The notes beneath the pieces were generated by a model. That model was not told the DNA's origin. It saw only the letters and a list, made by a program, of their open reading frames with translations, and made no database searches. A stretch of 64,000 nucleotides of DNA from G051132615 sp051132615 (GTDB lineage Bacteria; Pseudomonadota; Gammaproteobacteria; Burkholderiales; Neisseriaceae), in NCBI RefSeq assembly GCF_051132615.1, contig NZ_CP152375.1, positions 2,108,001 to 2,172,000 on the forward strand, given 5' to 3'. This document shows, one piece after another, positions 8,316 through 17,562 of this stretch (position 1 is its first letter; every line of letters begins with the position of its first letter). A program made the translations under genes and the position numbers.

Positions 8316-10172
8316 ATGCCGCAATATCGTTCAAAAACCTCTACCCATGGCCGTAATATGGCTGGCGCCCGTGCGCTTTGGCGCGCCACTGGCGTTAAAG
8401 ACAATGATTTTGGTAAACCCATTATTGCTATTGCCAATTCTTTTACCCAATTTGTGCCAGGGCATGTGCATTTACATGAGTTAGGCCAGTTGGTTGCTCG
8501 TGAAATCGAAGCTGCAGGTGGTATTGCTAAAGAATTTAATACCATTGCCGTAGACGATGGTATTGCAATGGGGCATTCGGGTATGTTGTACAGTTTACCC
8601 AGTCGTGAGCTAATTGCTGATTCAGTTGAGTATATGGTCAATGCACATTGTGCCGATGCCTTAGTGTGTATTTCTAACTGTGACAAAATTACCCCAGGCA
8701 TGTTAATGGCCTCTTTACGTTTGAATATCCCCACCATATTTGTTTCTGGTGGACCAATGGAAGCAGGTAAAGTAATTGGTGTGGCAGGTGATGTGGTACG
8801 TAAATTAGATTTGATTGATGCCATGATTGATGCGGGTAATGATCAAGTTTCTGATGAAGAAGTTGCCAAGGTTGAGCGCAGTGCATGCCCTACCTGTGGT
8901 TCTTGTTCGGGTATGTTTACAGCCAATTCAATGAACTGTTTAACCGAAGCGTTGGGCTTGTCTTTGCCAGGAAATGGTTCTTTATTGGCCACACATGCTC
9001 ATCGTAAAGAATTATTTTTAGAAGCGGCGCGTACTATTGTTGCTGTGGCAAAACGCTATTATGAACAAGACGATGCAAGTGTATTGCCGCGCAGTATTGC
9101 CACTAAAGCTGCTTTTGCAAATGCCATGGCTCTAGACGTGGCAATGGGTGGATCAACCAATACAGTGTTACATTTATTGGCTGCCGCCAGTGAAGCAGAA
9201 GTTAATTTTAAAATGGCAGATATAGATCAAATTAGCCGTAAGGTGCCTTGCTTATGTAAAGTGGCACCAGCTACCCAAAAATATCATATGGAAGACGTTC
9301 ATCGTGCAGGTGGGGTAATGGGTATTTTGGCTGAATTAGATCGAGTAGGGTTGCTTGATACCAGTGTGAATAATATTCATAGTGGTACTTTAAAAGATGC
9401 TTTGGCTAACTGGGATGTGATCAATCCAGACAATACTCAAGCCAAAGAGCGTTATCTGGCTGCCCCTGGTGGTGTCATCACTACACAGGCATTTAGCCAA
9501 AACAAACAATGGGATCAATTGGATTTAGATCGTGCTAACGGGTGTATTCGTGATAAAGAACACGCCTATTCTCAAGATGGTGGTTTAGCTGCTTTATATG
9601 GCAATATTGCGCTTAATGGTTGTATTGTAAAAACAGCGGGCGTAGATGACAGTATTTTGGTTTTTACAGGCAAAGCAAGGGTTTTTGAAAGTCAGGAAGA
9701 AGCCGTAGAGGCCATTTTAGGTGATCAAATTCAGGCTAAGGATGTGGTTGTGATTCGTTATGAAGGCCCTAAAGGTGGTCCCGGTATGCAAGAAATGTTG
9801 TATCCCACCAGTTACTTAAAATCTAAAGGGTTGGGTAAAGAGTGTGCCTTATTAACGGATGGACGTTTTTCAGGTGGTACGTCTGGTTTGTCTATTGGTC
9901 ACGCTTCTCCTGAAGCGGCAGCTGGTGGGGCAATTGGTCTAATTGAAGAAGGCGATATTATTCATATTGATATCCCAAACAGAACCATTAACTTACAAGT
10001 CAGTGATGAAGAACTGGCACAAAGACGCACCAAGATGGACGCTAAAGGCGCTCAAGCATGGAAACCTGTGAAACGTCAGCGTTATGTCTCTACTGCTTTG
10101 CGTGCTTATGCCGCGTTAACCACTAGCGCAGATACAGGGGCTGTGCGGGATGTGACTCAAGTAGAAAGATAA
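8316..10172 (+). CDS. ilvD: Dihydroxy-acid dehydratase IlvD
   Basis: IlvD dehydrates 2,3-dihydroxy acids to the 2-keto acids in valine, leucine and isoleucine synthesis, using an iron-sulfur cluster in the cytoplasm. The 618-residue length equals the long proteobacterial form. Cluster and active-site signatures are CISNCDKITPGM near residue 120 and ACPTCGSCSGMFTANSMNC near 195, with the C-terminal DGRFSGGTSGLSIGHASPE region. An AAGGGA site precedes the ATG. It is a single-gene unit closed by a strong terminator. Confidence 0.97.
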   Translation: MPQYRSKTSTHGRNMAGARALWRATGVKDNDFGKPIIAIANSFTQFVPGHVHLHELGQLVAREIEAAGGIAKEFNTIAVDDGIAMGHSGMLYSLPSRELIADSVEYMVNAHCADALVCISNCDKITPGMLMASLRLNIPTIFVSGGPMEAGKVIGVAGDVVRKLDLIDAMIDAGNDQVSDEEVAKVERSACPTCGSCSGMFTANSMNCLTEALGLSLPGNGSLLATHAHRKELFLEAARTIVAVAKRYYEQDDASVLPRSIATKAAFANAMALDVAMGGSTNTVLHLLAAASEAEVNFKMADIDQISRKVPCLCKVAPATQKYHMEDVHRAGGVMGILAELDRVGLLDTSVNNIHSGTLKDALANWDVINPDNTQAKERYLAAPGGVITTQAFSQNKQWDQLDLDRANGCIRDKEHAYSQDGGLAALYGNIALNGCIVKTAGVDDSILVFTGKARVFESQEEAVEAILGDQIQAKDVVVIRYEGPKGGPGMQEMLYPTSYLKSKGLGKECALLTDGRFSGGTSGLSIGHASPEAAAGGAIGLIEEGDIIHIDIPNRTINLQVSDEELAQRRTKMDAKGAQAWKPVKRQRYVSTALRAYAALTTSADTGAVRDVTQVER

Positions 10173-10196
10173 GTGTTTATTATTGGTTATGGTTGA

Positions 10197-10230
10197 AACA
10201 AGGCTGATTAAATTCAGCCTTGTTTTTTTA
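10197..10230 (+). terminator. Rho-independent terminator of ilvD
   Basis: Eleven-base arms AACAAGGCTGA (10197-10207) and TCAGCCTTGTT (10214-10224) around a TTAAAT loop, running into T residues. Confidence 0.92.
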
Positions 10231-10260
10231 CCTTTTTTAAATTCTTTTGGTATTTTAAAT

Positions 10261-10966
10261 TGTTTTTAGCATAAAAAAACTATCATGCATTATTAATATA
10301 AACATGACTTAAGTTTAAAGGATACAATAGTGTATTCATTATTTTGTTGTTTCTCAATATTTTTATTACTCCTTATATGTTGTAACAATAAAAATATCTA
10401 TATGACTAAAAATAAAATTAATAGTGAAGAACGAATTTTGCCCGTTTCTACTCAAGAGGTAGAAGAAAAACATTTCCAATTAAATCTAAACTCTCAAAAG
10501 CATTATCAAATGACTATTACCATTGAAAATGCACCTGGGTCTTTTGAAAAGTTAGAAACGTCCATTTCATATGAAGCGCCTAACTTCACTTATCAATTTG
10601 CAGGTTTGTCTGCTGCTACAGCTCACCCAGATAAAAATATTCCTCTTCAGTTCAAAAAAATTGCAGATAACAAGTATCGAGGTGATTTTTACGTAGATGC
10701 AATGAAAGATGAAAGGGGTCTGTAAGTGGGATTTTAGACGGCTTATTGCACTATTTTCTGCTACAAATTTTGAGCAAGATACACAGTTTAGTGCTTCAAT
10801 CAGCCCCGAAGATCTACAAACTAAAAAAATTGAAATTAATCACTTAAACGAAGATTACCCTGAGACCAGAGGGGTTAAAGGTGATTTGAGTAGCGGTATT
10901 AATAAAGAAGCATTCAAGCCTGAAGAATACTTCACATTCATTATTGAGTTAGAGGAGTTAAAATAA
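10261..10966 (+). repeat. Tandem duplication, unit 1 (upstream region plus lipoprotein gene)
   Basis: This stretch matches 11021-11721 almost throughout, including about 65 bp ahead of the gene (for example AATATAAACATG and AAAGGATACAAT) and the whole coding region. The upstream part has diverged more than the coding part. It holds the broken copy of the gene. Confidence 0.9.
10330..10966 (+). pseudogene. Frameshifted copy of lipoprotein (putative immunity) gene
   Basis: Near-identical to the intact gene at 11089-11721 but broken. After codons for AMKDE it lacks 14 bases present in the other copy (encoding the DYYGQ segment), which shifts the frame and gives a stop at 10723-10725; the remaining reading frame resumes from 10709 to 10966. 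The homologous start codon is ATA (10327-10329) instead of ATG, leaving GTG at 10330, and the lipobox is degraded from LLAGC to LLICC. All three changes suggest loss of function. If translated, the first fragment would be 131 residues. It may be a remnant or a reservoir for gene conversion of its neighbour. Confidence 0.85.
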
Positions 10967-11020
10967 TGCTCATTAATTCATTGTTAAATATATTATTTAA
11001 ATTCATCTAACATTTTTAAT

Positions 11021-11721
11021 TGCTTTTTATGATAAAAAAAGCTACCATCTACCATTAATATAAACATGCCTTAAGCTTAAAGGATACAATGGTGCGTTCA
11101 TTATTTTTTTGTTTCTCAATCTCTTTATTGCTTCTTGCAGGCTGTAATAACAGGAATATCCTTATGAATGAAGAAAAACAACTTCCTATTTCTACTCAGG
11201 AAACAGAAGAAAAACGTTTCCAGTTAAACCCTAACCCTCAAAAGCATTATCAAATGACCATCACAGTTGAAAATGCACCTGGGTCTTTTGAAAAGTTAGA
11301 AACGTCTATTTCATATGAAGCGCCTAACTGCACTTATCAATTTGCAGGTTTGTCTGCTGCTACAGCTCATCCAGATAAAAATATTCCTCTTCAGTTCAAA
11401 AAAATTGCAGATAACAAGTATCGAGGTGATTTTTACGTAGATGCAATGAAAGATGAAGATTATTATGGTCAAGGGGTCTGTAAGTGGGATTTTAGACGGC
11501 TTATCGCACTATTTTCTGCTACAAATTCTGAGCAAAATACACAGTTTAGTGCTTCAATCAGCCCCGAAGACCTACAAACTAAAAAAATTGAAATTAATCA
11601 CTTAAAAGAAGATTACCCTGAGACCAGAGGGGTTAAAGGTGATTTGAGTAGCGGTATTAATAAAGAAGCATTCAAGCCCGAAGAATACTTCACATTCATT
11701 ATTGAGTTAGAGGAGTTATAA
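11021..11721 (+). repeat. Tandem duplication, unit 2
   Basis: Second copy of the unit described at 10261-10966. It contains the intact lipoprotein gene and leads directly into the lipase gene. The two units are separated by about 55 bp of AT-rich sequence. Confidence 0.9.
11089..11721 (+). CDS. Lipoprotein, putative immunity protein for the adjacent lipase
   Basis: A 210-residue protein with a lipoprotein signal peptide: MVRSLFF followed by hydrophobic residues and the lipobox LLAGC with Cys19 as lipidation site, so it should sit in the envelope facing the periplasm. The mature part includes YQMTITVENAPGSFEKLE and DYYGQGVCKWDF, with two Cys that could form a disulfide. It ends two bases before the lipase start, so the two are co-transcribed, and it is duplicated upstream. 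A small envelope lipoprotein immediately before a secreted lipase is the usual arrangement of immunity and antibacterial lipase effector in type VI and Xanthomonadales-like type IV systems. The immunity role is inference. Confidence 0.8.
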   Translation: MVRSLFFCFSISLLLLAGCNNRNILMNEEKQLPISTQETEEKRFQLNPNPQKHYQMTITVENAPGSFEKLETSISYEAPNCTYQFAGLSAATAHPDKNIPLQFKKIADNKYRGDFYVDAMKDEDYYGQGVCKWDFRRLIALFSATNSEQNTQFSASISPEDLQTKKIEINHLKEDYPETRGVKGDLSSGINKEAFKPEEYFTFIIELEEL

Positions 11722-11723
11722 TT

Positions 11724-13076
11724 TTGCCTATTTCTGAAAAACAATATGCTGATTTAGCTAGTCATTCATATAACCCTGCAAAAAAAGATGATATTCATAC
11801 AATTAATGGTATCGAATACGCAGTATTAGCGCATTCTTCAGATAAAACGACTGATTATCAGGGAACAATTTATCAAAGAGTTGATACTGGTGAAATTATT
11901 GTTGCCCATAGAGGTACGGAAGGGAACAAAAAAGATGCTGCTGTTGATTATGAAATGGCATCTAAATTTACCAACCCTCAGATCCCTCATGCGTTAGAGC
12001 TGACTAATTTAGCACTTGAAAAAGCACAATCTTATGCTAAAAGAAACAATGTTCCTGTACCTGAAGTAACCGTCACAGGTCACTCTTTAGGAGGGGCTTT
12101 AGCACAAGTATCGGCATATGAATATGGTTTAAAGGCTGAAACCTTCAATGCCTATGGTGCGGCTGGTTTAAAATACACTGACCTTACTGGTCATAACAAA
12201 ATAGTTCCTCTTCAAAGCAATGGTAAAGTCACCAATCATATGATGGCTGGCGATGTCGTGAGTGCAGCCAATAATCATTTTGGTAAAAATGTGGTTTATG
12301 CTCGTCCTAAAGAAATAGAATCTTTAAAGTATTGGGATTATGGTGATGGTAAGCCCAATAATAACGATATGTGGCGCGCTGCTGGCATGCAAATGACCAA
12401 GTATAATGCTCATGGAGTGGTTAATTTTACAGATGAAAAATCGCCATCTGTTTTATCAAACTCTGTAGCAAAAGATTTGGCAATAAAAGAAGCTGCAACC
12501 ATTAAAGAATATCGAGATGAGATTCGTGCTAATAGAGAGCCGATCATGAAAAAATTAAATAATCTCGAAAATGGTATTGATAAGGCTAAAGATACTTGGC
12601 AAGGTATCAAAGATAAGTTTTCAGACAATACTGATTATTCACAAGAAAAATCGACCCTATATGCTGAAAAAGACAGTAAAGGTGATTTAAACAGCATTAT
12701 GAATGATAATGTTAAAAGTATTTATGCCAAGTTGGAGTCTAGCCTAGGTTCTCAACTTACTGAAAAAGGTGCAGGTAAATGGGCTGAACCGATGATTGCA
12801 GCCACCACTTATGCTTGTGTTGAAAAAGGTATGAGTGCAGATAAAATTGCCCATATTGGTATTAATGAAAAAGAAAATGTCCTTTATGCTATATCAGCAA
12901 ATAAAAGAGATTTTGCTACTGTCAACGCTATTGATGCTTCTAAAGTGAATCCAGAACAAACTTTATTGGCTGCAAACCAATTGCATGATCAAATGGGTAT
13001 AGAAACACAGCAAAAAGAGCTGGATCGACAAATGCAGATGAACCAGCAACAACATGGGGGCATGAAGTTTGCTTGA
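11724..13076 (+). CDS. Class 3 lipase-like protein, putative secreted antibacterial effector with XVIPCD-like C-terminus
   Basis: A 450-residue protein with no signal peptide. The N-terminal 240 residues form an alpha/beta-hydrolase lipase: nucleophile Ser121 in VTVTGHSLGGALAQ, likely Asp177 (MAGDVV) and His230 (YNAHGVV). A charged helical linker covers about 245-325. The last 110 residues (MIAATTYACVEKGMSADKIA, then VLYAISANKRDFATVNAID and NPEQTLLAANQL) resemble in pattern the XVIPCD secretion domain of Xanthomonadales-type T4SS effectors, including a Gln-rich tail (QMQMNQQQHGG). The start is TTG 11724 with GAGGAG eight bases upstream. With the upstream lipoprotein it forms a likely phospholipase effector and immunity pair; the secretion route is inference, as no T4SS genes are in view. 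Confidence 0.82.
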   Translation: MPISEKQYADLASHSYNPAKKDDIHTINGIEYAVLAHSSDKTTDYQGTIYQRVDTGEIIVAHRGTEGNKKDAAVDYEMASKFTNPQIPHALELTNLALEKAQSYAKRNNVPVPEVTVTGHSLGGALAQVSAYEYGLKAETFNAYGAAGLKYTDLTGHNKIVPLQSNGKVTNHMMAGDVVSAANNHFGKNVVYARPKEIESLKYWDYGDGKPNNNDMWRAAGMQMTKYNAHGVVNFTDEKSPSVLSNSVAKDLAIKEAATIKEYRDEIRANREPIMKKLNNLENGIDKAKDTWQGIKDKFSDNTDYSQEKSTLYAEKDSKGDLNSIMNDNVKSIYAKLESSLGSQLTEKGAGKWAEPMIAATTYACVEKGMSADKIAHIGINEKENVLYAISANKRDFATVNAIDASKVNPEQTLLAANQLHDQMGIETQQKELDRQMQMNQQQHGGMKFA

Positions 13077-13096
13077 TTTATTTGATCATTAGCATG

Positions 13097-13127
13097 AAAA
13101 AACCTCATGATAATATGAGGTTTTTTT
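13097..13127 (+). terminator. Rho-independent terminator of the lipase operon
   Basis: Arms AAAAAACCTCAT (13097-13108) and ATGAGGTTTTTT (13115-13126) around GATAAT, ending in seven T. Confidence 0.92.
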
Positions 13128-13300
13128 GTGCCATGGTCATCATTAAAAAGTACACCACTTTAGGAATGATTTTTAAATTTAAATAAGTCATCAATTGTGC
13201 TGTTTGACAGCTCACTTAAGTTGTTCAATCAGCCTATGTTTTAACTTATGGATAAATTTGTCTAACTTTAGGCGTATATTAGACTTGGCGCTTTGATATA

Positions 13301-15538
13301 TTAATGAAAAGGTTTTAACTGCCAAAAAGGTTTATATTGTGTTTGTTGTTCAATAGACGTTTCTTCTGCCAAAGTAATGCTGATGGCTCCTTGTGTGTCT
13401 GTGCGCCAAATAGTGGCACCGTGTTGGGTGACTGTGTTTATGACTTCAGGGTGTGGATGGCGATATCGATTTGCAAAGCCTGCACTGACAATGACATGAT
13501 CTGGATCCACTGTTTGTAAAAACTGTCGATCAGTAGATGTTTTGCTGCCATGATGCCCCAAGACCAGTGTTTGGCTCAATAAGCTATCGTCAAAAAGATG
13601 AATTAATTGTTTTTCCCCTTTTACGGATAAATCCCCAGTAATCAATAATGCTTGTTTTTGTGCCAAAATACGTAAAACACAACTTTGATCATTTTTATTG
13701 TTTGCATTTATATTGGGGGTTAACCATTCAAATAAAACACCATCCCATTGCCAATTGACGCCTTCTGTACAATGTTGTACTGAATAATCAGGGTAAGCTT
13801 CAGGTTGACCAGCTAAAATGGCAGCATGGGGAAAGGCGGTAAAAATATCACCTAAACCAGAATCATGATCTGCATCATTGTGAGACAAAACCAATTTATC
13901 CAAATGGCGAACCCCTAAAGCCCTAAGATTGGGTAACACAATTTTGTGACCACTACCCATGCCTGTATCGAATAATAAAGTGTGATTTTGTGTTTGGACC
14001 AGTATAGCTGTTCCTTGCCCCACATCCAAAATGGTGATTTTTGCCTCATTTTTTTGAAGTAGGGTAGGTTGGTAAACCAAAACCATGATGATGCTCAACA
14101 ACCCTAAAGAACGCATAGGTGTCCCTGTTGGTGCCAAAAATAATAAGGTACCTATTAAACTTGTTGTCAATAACCATATAGGTGCTTTACTGATTGAGTA
14201 TTCATAGGCCAAAGGCAATAATATATCCAGCCCATCTAAGCTATATTGAGCAAGGGCACAGGCTAGGAGTAAAGGTAAATCAAAAGGCATGATCAAACTG
14301 ATTAAGGCCAAGGGTGTCAGAACCCATGACACCCAAGGGATAGCAATTGAATTAACAGCAGGGCTGAGAATAGGAAATTGTCCGAAAAAATAGCTAAGTG
14401 GCACAATAGAGGCAACTGTGGCTGCTGTTTGAGCACGAATGGCTGTTTGCCATTTATTTTGTTGTTGTTTTCTGTTGGTGCTGACCCATAATAAACTGGC
14501 CACTAGACCAAATGAAAGCCAAAAACCTATGGTTAAAGCATATAAGGGGTCGAGTAATAATACCAAGGTGAGTGCTGTCCACCAAATTTGCCATGCAGTA
14601 AAATACTTGTTGCTACAAATCATTGTCGCTGCTGCTAATAACATAAACACACTGCGTTGTGTGGGGACAGAAAACCCTGTTAATAAAGCATAGGCTAGGG
14701 CAGCCAATACACCTGCCCAGAGCATAATGGTTTTGGGTTGAAAACGTTTTATTTGAAGGAAAGATAAAATAAAATGGGCACACATGGCTGCAAAAATGGC
14801 GACCATGGTGACGTGTAAACCAGAAATACTGACCAGATGCGTAATTCCTGTTTGTCGAAAAGCTTGCCAATCACTTTGTGTTAAGGCACTTTGTTCACCT
14901 ATTGTGAGTGCCGCGATTAAAGAAGCACCTCTTGGATACTCAATACCTACATCATGAATGCGTTTTGACAAAAAAGCACGAAATTGATCTAAATAGGTAG
15001 CGAAACTTGCCTTATAACCTAAGAAGTGGCGGTTTTTTTTCACCGAACCTGTGGCACCTATTCGATGGCTTAAATGCCATGCTTCACTATTAAAACCAGT
15101 TAAGTTAACTGTTGATACGGGTGTGTTTAATGCAGCCTGTACGCGCCATTTACTGCCTGTTGGCCATTGTTGTTTCTGATAATCAGTCAAAATTATTTTT
15201 TTGGGGATATGAGGCGTATTTGATAAAACTTCTGCAATAAAACGATGGCCATATTCAGTTTGTTGAGGTAGGTCTCGTACAACAATAATCAACTCTTGAG
15301 TTTGTTTGTTTAATTCTAGTGGCAAGCGATTGTTTAAAGCGGACTCTACCCGTATAACAGTGTATAAAAATCCCAATAATATAAATAAAAGATGGCGTAC
15401 CCAAATATAGCGCTTTACAAAACAAAGCAACAGAATGCATAAAAAGCCGATGAACCCTATTGGTGGTAAGGTACTTAGAATAAGTGGTAAAAATAAACCA
15501 AGGCAAATAGCTGGTAGGAAAGAAATGGGTAATTTCAT
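13301..15538 (-). CDS. comEC: DNA internalization-related competence protein ComEC/Rec2
   Basis: ComEC forms the inner-membrane channel that brings single-stranded DNA into the cytoplasm during natural transformation. The 745-residue protein shows an N-terminal hydrophobic segment and soluble OB-like part, the Competence domain with GEQSALTQSDWQAFRQTGI and HLVSISGLHVTMVAIFAA near residues 210-245, multiple membrane helices, and a C-terminal metallo-beta-lactamase-like domain with LDVGQGTAILVQ, LLFDTGMGSG, LSHNDADHDSGL and LGHHGSKTS. It appears full length and suggests the organism can take up DNA. It is convergent with the lipase operon; about 170 bp between terminator and stop hold nothing recognisable. 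Confidence 0.95.
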   Translation of the reverse strand: MKLPISFLPAICLGLFLPLILSTLPPIGFIGFLCILLLCFVKRYIWVRHLLFILLGFLYTVIRVESALNNRLPLELNKQTQELIIVVRDLPQQTEYGHRFIAEVLSNTPHIPKKIILTDYQKQQWPTGSKWRVQAALNTPVSTVNLTGFNSEAWHLSHRIGATGSVKKNRHFLGYKASFATYLDQFRAFLSKRIHDVGIEYPRGASLIAALTIGEQSALTQSDWQAFRQTGITHLVSISGLHVTMVAIFAAMCAHFILSFLQIKRFQPKTIMLWAGVLAALAYALLTGFSVPTQRSVFMLLAAATMICSNKYFTAWQIWWTALTLVLLLDPLYALTIGFWLSFGLVASLLWVSTNRKQQQNKWQTAIRAQTAATVASIVPLSYFFGQFPILSPAVNSIAIPWVSWVLTPLALISLIMPFDLPLLLACALAQYSLDGLDILLPLAYEYSISKAPIWLLTTSLIGTLLFLAPTGTPMRSLGLLSIIMVLVYQPTLLQKNEAKITILDVGQGTAILVQTQNHTLLFDTGMGSGHKIVLPNLRALGVRHLDKLVLSHNDADHDSGLGDIFTAFPHAAILAGQPEAYPDYSVQHCTEGVNWQWDGVLFEWLTPNINANNKNDQSCVLRILAQKQALLITGDLSVKGEKQLIHLFDDSLLSQTLVLGHHGSKTSTDRQFLQTVDPDHVIVSAGFANRYRHPHPEVINTVTQHGATIWRTDTQGAISITLAEETSIEQQTQYKPFWQLKPFH

Positions 15539-15565
15539 TTGAGTGACAAATTAACTGTAAGTAAA

Positions 15566-16153
15566 TTAGTGATTTTGTTTCTCCCATAAATATTGTTTTT
15601 CCCCATGTTGGGTTATTTTGTCATAATGCTGATGCCAATTTGTTAACTCTTGCAACATTTTATGGCCCATTGAATTGACTTGTTGTTCTAGTCTTGTGCA
15701 GTTTGATGCAGGGGGGGCATTGTTCAGAAGATTATTTAATTGATATGCAGTTTGTCTTGATTTTTTATAGTGAAGGTATTCATGTGTATATAAAGTTTCA
15801 TTTTTTTGTTTAAATGAACGAATTTGCCCTTGCGAGTGTGAACCTACTAATTTTGGCATCGTAATGATGGTGTTTAAGTAAACGCTCACCTGCACAATTT
15901 TACATTCTCCTGTAGAGTGTTCTTGCTCCCAATCATATTGCCAACGAATCGTCCAATTTGTTGAGGCATCAAAGGTGTGACCATTGATTTTGATTGGGCT
16001 GGCTTGTTTGATGGCATGGTTAATACTTTGATTGGGTTTAATTGTGACTGAATAATAGTGGTGATCCAATTTTTCTAAAACATTGGAATAAATATGGTTG
16101 CTGATGAATAAGCAATATAGTGACAATAAATGCGGATGTTGAAAACGAATCAA
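15566..16153 (-). CDS. DUF922 family protein, predicted secreted metalloprotease-like
   Basis: A 195-residue protein with a hydrophobic N-terminus (HLLSLYCLFISNHIYS) likely acting as signal peptide. It carries HEYLHY near residue 125, a His-Glu-x-x-His metal-binding arrangement found in DUF922 proteins annotated as predicted secreted Zn-dependent proteases, and two Cys (near residues 83 and 153). It sits 27 bp upstream of comEC on the same strand, so the two may share a transcript. The substrate is unknown and activity is not shown by sequence alone. Confidence 0.75.
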   Translation of the reverse strand: MIRFQHPHLLSLYCLFISNHIYSNVLEKLDHHYYSVTIKPNQSINHAIKQASPIKINGHTFDASTNWTIRWQYDWEQEHSTGECKIVQVSVYLNTIITMPKLVGSHSQGQIRSFKQKNETLYTHEYLHYKKSRQTAYQLNNLLNNAPPASNCTRLEQQVNSMGHKMLQELTNWHQHYDKITQHGEKQYLWEKQNH

Positions 16154-16167
16154 AATTAAGTGCTCAT

Positions 16168-16208
16168 AAAAAATCAGATAGCCTTTATTATAAAAGACTA
16201 TCTGATTT
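16168..16208 (-). terminator. Rho-independent terminator of the efe operon
   Basis: Read on the minus strand, AAATCAGATAG (16208-16198) pairs with CTATCTGATTT (16181-16171) and runs into further T. It lies just after the efeB stop and before the DUF922 gene. Confidence 0.85.
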
Positions 16209-16220
16209 GAGCAAATAAAA

Positions 16221-17534
16221 TTATGCTTCTAGCAAACTTTGTCCTAGCCATGAACCTTCTTGTATGCCAGGTAAAGCGAAATAATAGCCACCACCAAATG
16301 GTTTAATGTATTCTTCTAAAGGCTCTCCTGATAAGCGATTTTGCGTATCGATAAAACCTTTTTGTAAATCTGATTGGAAACAAACAAAAACCAGTCCCAT
16401 ATCCAGTTGGCTGGATTTTGTGAGTCCTAAAGAATAATTATAGCTTCTGCGCAATAGTTTGGCATCATGACGTCCTTGTCCTCGTGGTTCCGCACGGCGC
16501 ATATGTGAATCTAAAGGGGTAATTTTGCCTTCTGGGTCTGATTCATATTCTGGATCATCAAATTCATTCTCTTTGCCAAATGGTGCACCCGAAGCTTTTT
16601 GGCGACCAAAGTCTACTTGCTGTTCACCTAAAGGTGTTCTGTCCCAAAATTCTAAGTAGTGTCGAATCAGACGAATCACTTGATAGGTTCCACCTTCTGT
16701 CCAATCAGGCTCACCTGTTTGTTTATTGACCCAAACCATTTCGTTCATGAGCTTTTCGCTTTTGGTTGATGGGTTTCCTGTACCGTCTTTAAAGCCAAAT
16801 AGATTGATTGGTGTGCTGCGATGGCGGATGGCTCTGGCAGGTAAAAAACCATCCATTTTCCAGTGTGGTACCAATAATTTAGGAAAATTTTTAATGATAT
16901 CCCTCATTGCATAGATAACTGTTTCACGCGAATTGGCACATATTTGCAATAAAATATCACCGTCGCACCAACTGGCATCTAGTGCATCATTTGAAAAAGA
17001 GGGCATTTCCACCAGTTGTTTGGGTTTAAGTGTATGTAACCCAAAACGCTCATCAAATAAAGAAGCACCAACAGCAACGGTAATGCTTAAGTTATCAGGG
17101 TGTATTTGTGTGCCTAATAAGCCAGAGTCTGGCGGTGGCATTTGAATATGCTCTGTTGGTTGGGGGCCACCTTTGGTTAAAAAGGCAATTCTTTGTGTTA
17201 ATCCTTTAAACAAAGTCACTAAGTCGTTTTTAGTGCGACCAACAACATTAAAAGAAATAAAAATAGCTTCCGCTGTTTCAGGGGTAATAATACCTGACTG
17301 GTGTTGGCCAAAAAAGGGCACAGACTGTAAGCTTGGGTCATCACAAAGATGAGCACAAGCAGTGGTTACATCAGGTGCTTGATTGTTTTTTAAAGCAGAA
17401 AAAGCACCAAAAGCTCCTAAGGCCACGCCACCACCTGCAAGAGTCAGATTAGTCAATAAACGGCGGCGACTAGGAGAGGCAATAATAGGTTCCAAATTGT
17501 CTGGTGTTTTTCCTTTATCTTGTTGATTATCCAT
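16221..17534 (-). CDS. efeB: Deferrochelatase/peroxidase EfeB (Dyp-type heme peroxidase)
   Basis: EfeB is a periplasmic heme-containing DyP peroxidase of the EfeUOB iron uptake system. The 437-residue precursor has a twin-arginine leader (SRRRLLTNLTLAGGGVALGA). The distal DyP motif GFKDGTGNP and the region PRGQGRHDAKLLRRSYNY, with a conserved Arg and candidate heme-side His, are present. It is the last gene of a four-gene minus-strand operon after efeU, efeM-like and efeO, 28 bp behind efeO. Either oxidation of Fe(II) or iron extraction from heme has been proposed for this family. Confidence 0.95.
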   Translation of the reverse strand: MDNQQDKGKTPDNLEPIIASPSRRRLLTNLTLAGGGVALGAFGAFSALKNNQAPDVTTACAHLCDDPSLQSVPFFGQHQSGIITPETAEAIFISFNVVGRTKNDLVTLFKGLTQRIAFLTKGGPQPTEHIQMPPPDSGLLGTQIHPDNLSITVAVGASLFDERFGLHTLKPKQLVEMPSFSNDALDASWCDGDILLQICANSRETVIYAMRDIIKNFPKLLVPHWKMDGFLPARAIRHRSTPINLFGFKDGTGNPSTKSEKLMNEMVWVNKQTGEPDWTEGGTYQVIRLIRHYLEFWDRTPLGEQQVDFGRQKASGAPFGKENEFDDPEYESDPEGKITPLDSHMRRAEPRGQGRHDAKLLRRSYNYSLGLTKSSQLDMGLVFVCFQSDLQKGFIDTQNRLSGEPLEEYIKPFGGGYYFALPGIQEGSWLGQSLLEA

Positions 17535-17562
17535 ATTGGGTCACTTTCTATTATATTTCAAT

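Noticed and set aside
8138..8824. A 228-codon open frame on the minus strand over the pilin-like gene end and ilvD
   Set aside because: It lies antisense to two well supported genes, has no recognisable domain and a composition typical of a shadow frame.
10965..11010. Small frame starting ATGCTCATTAATTC after the broken lipoprotein copy
   Set aside because: Only 14 codons, AT-rich, and absent from the matching place after the second copy, which leads into the lipase; no evidence that it is translated.
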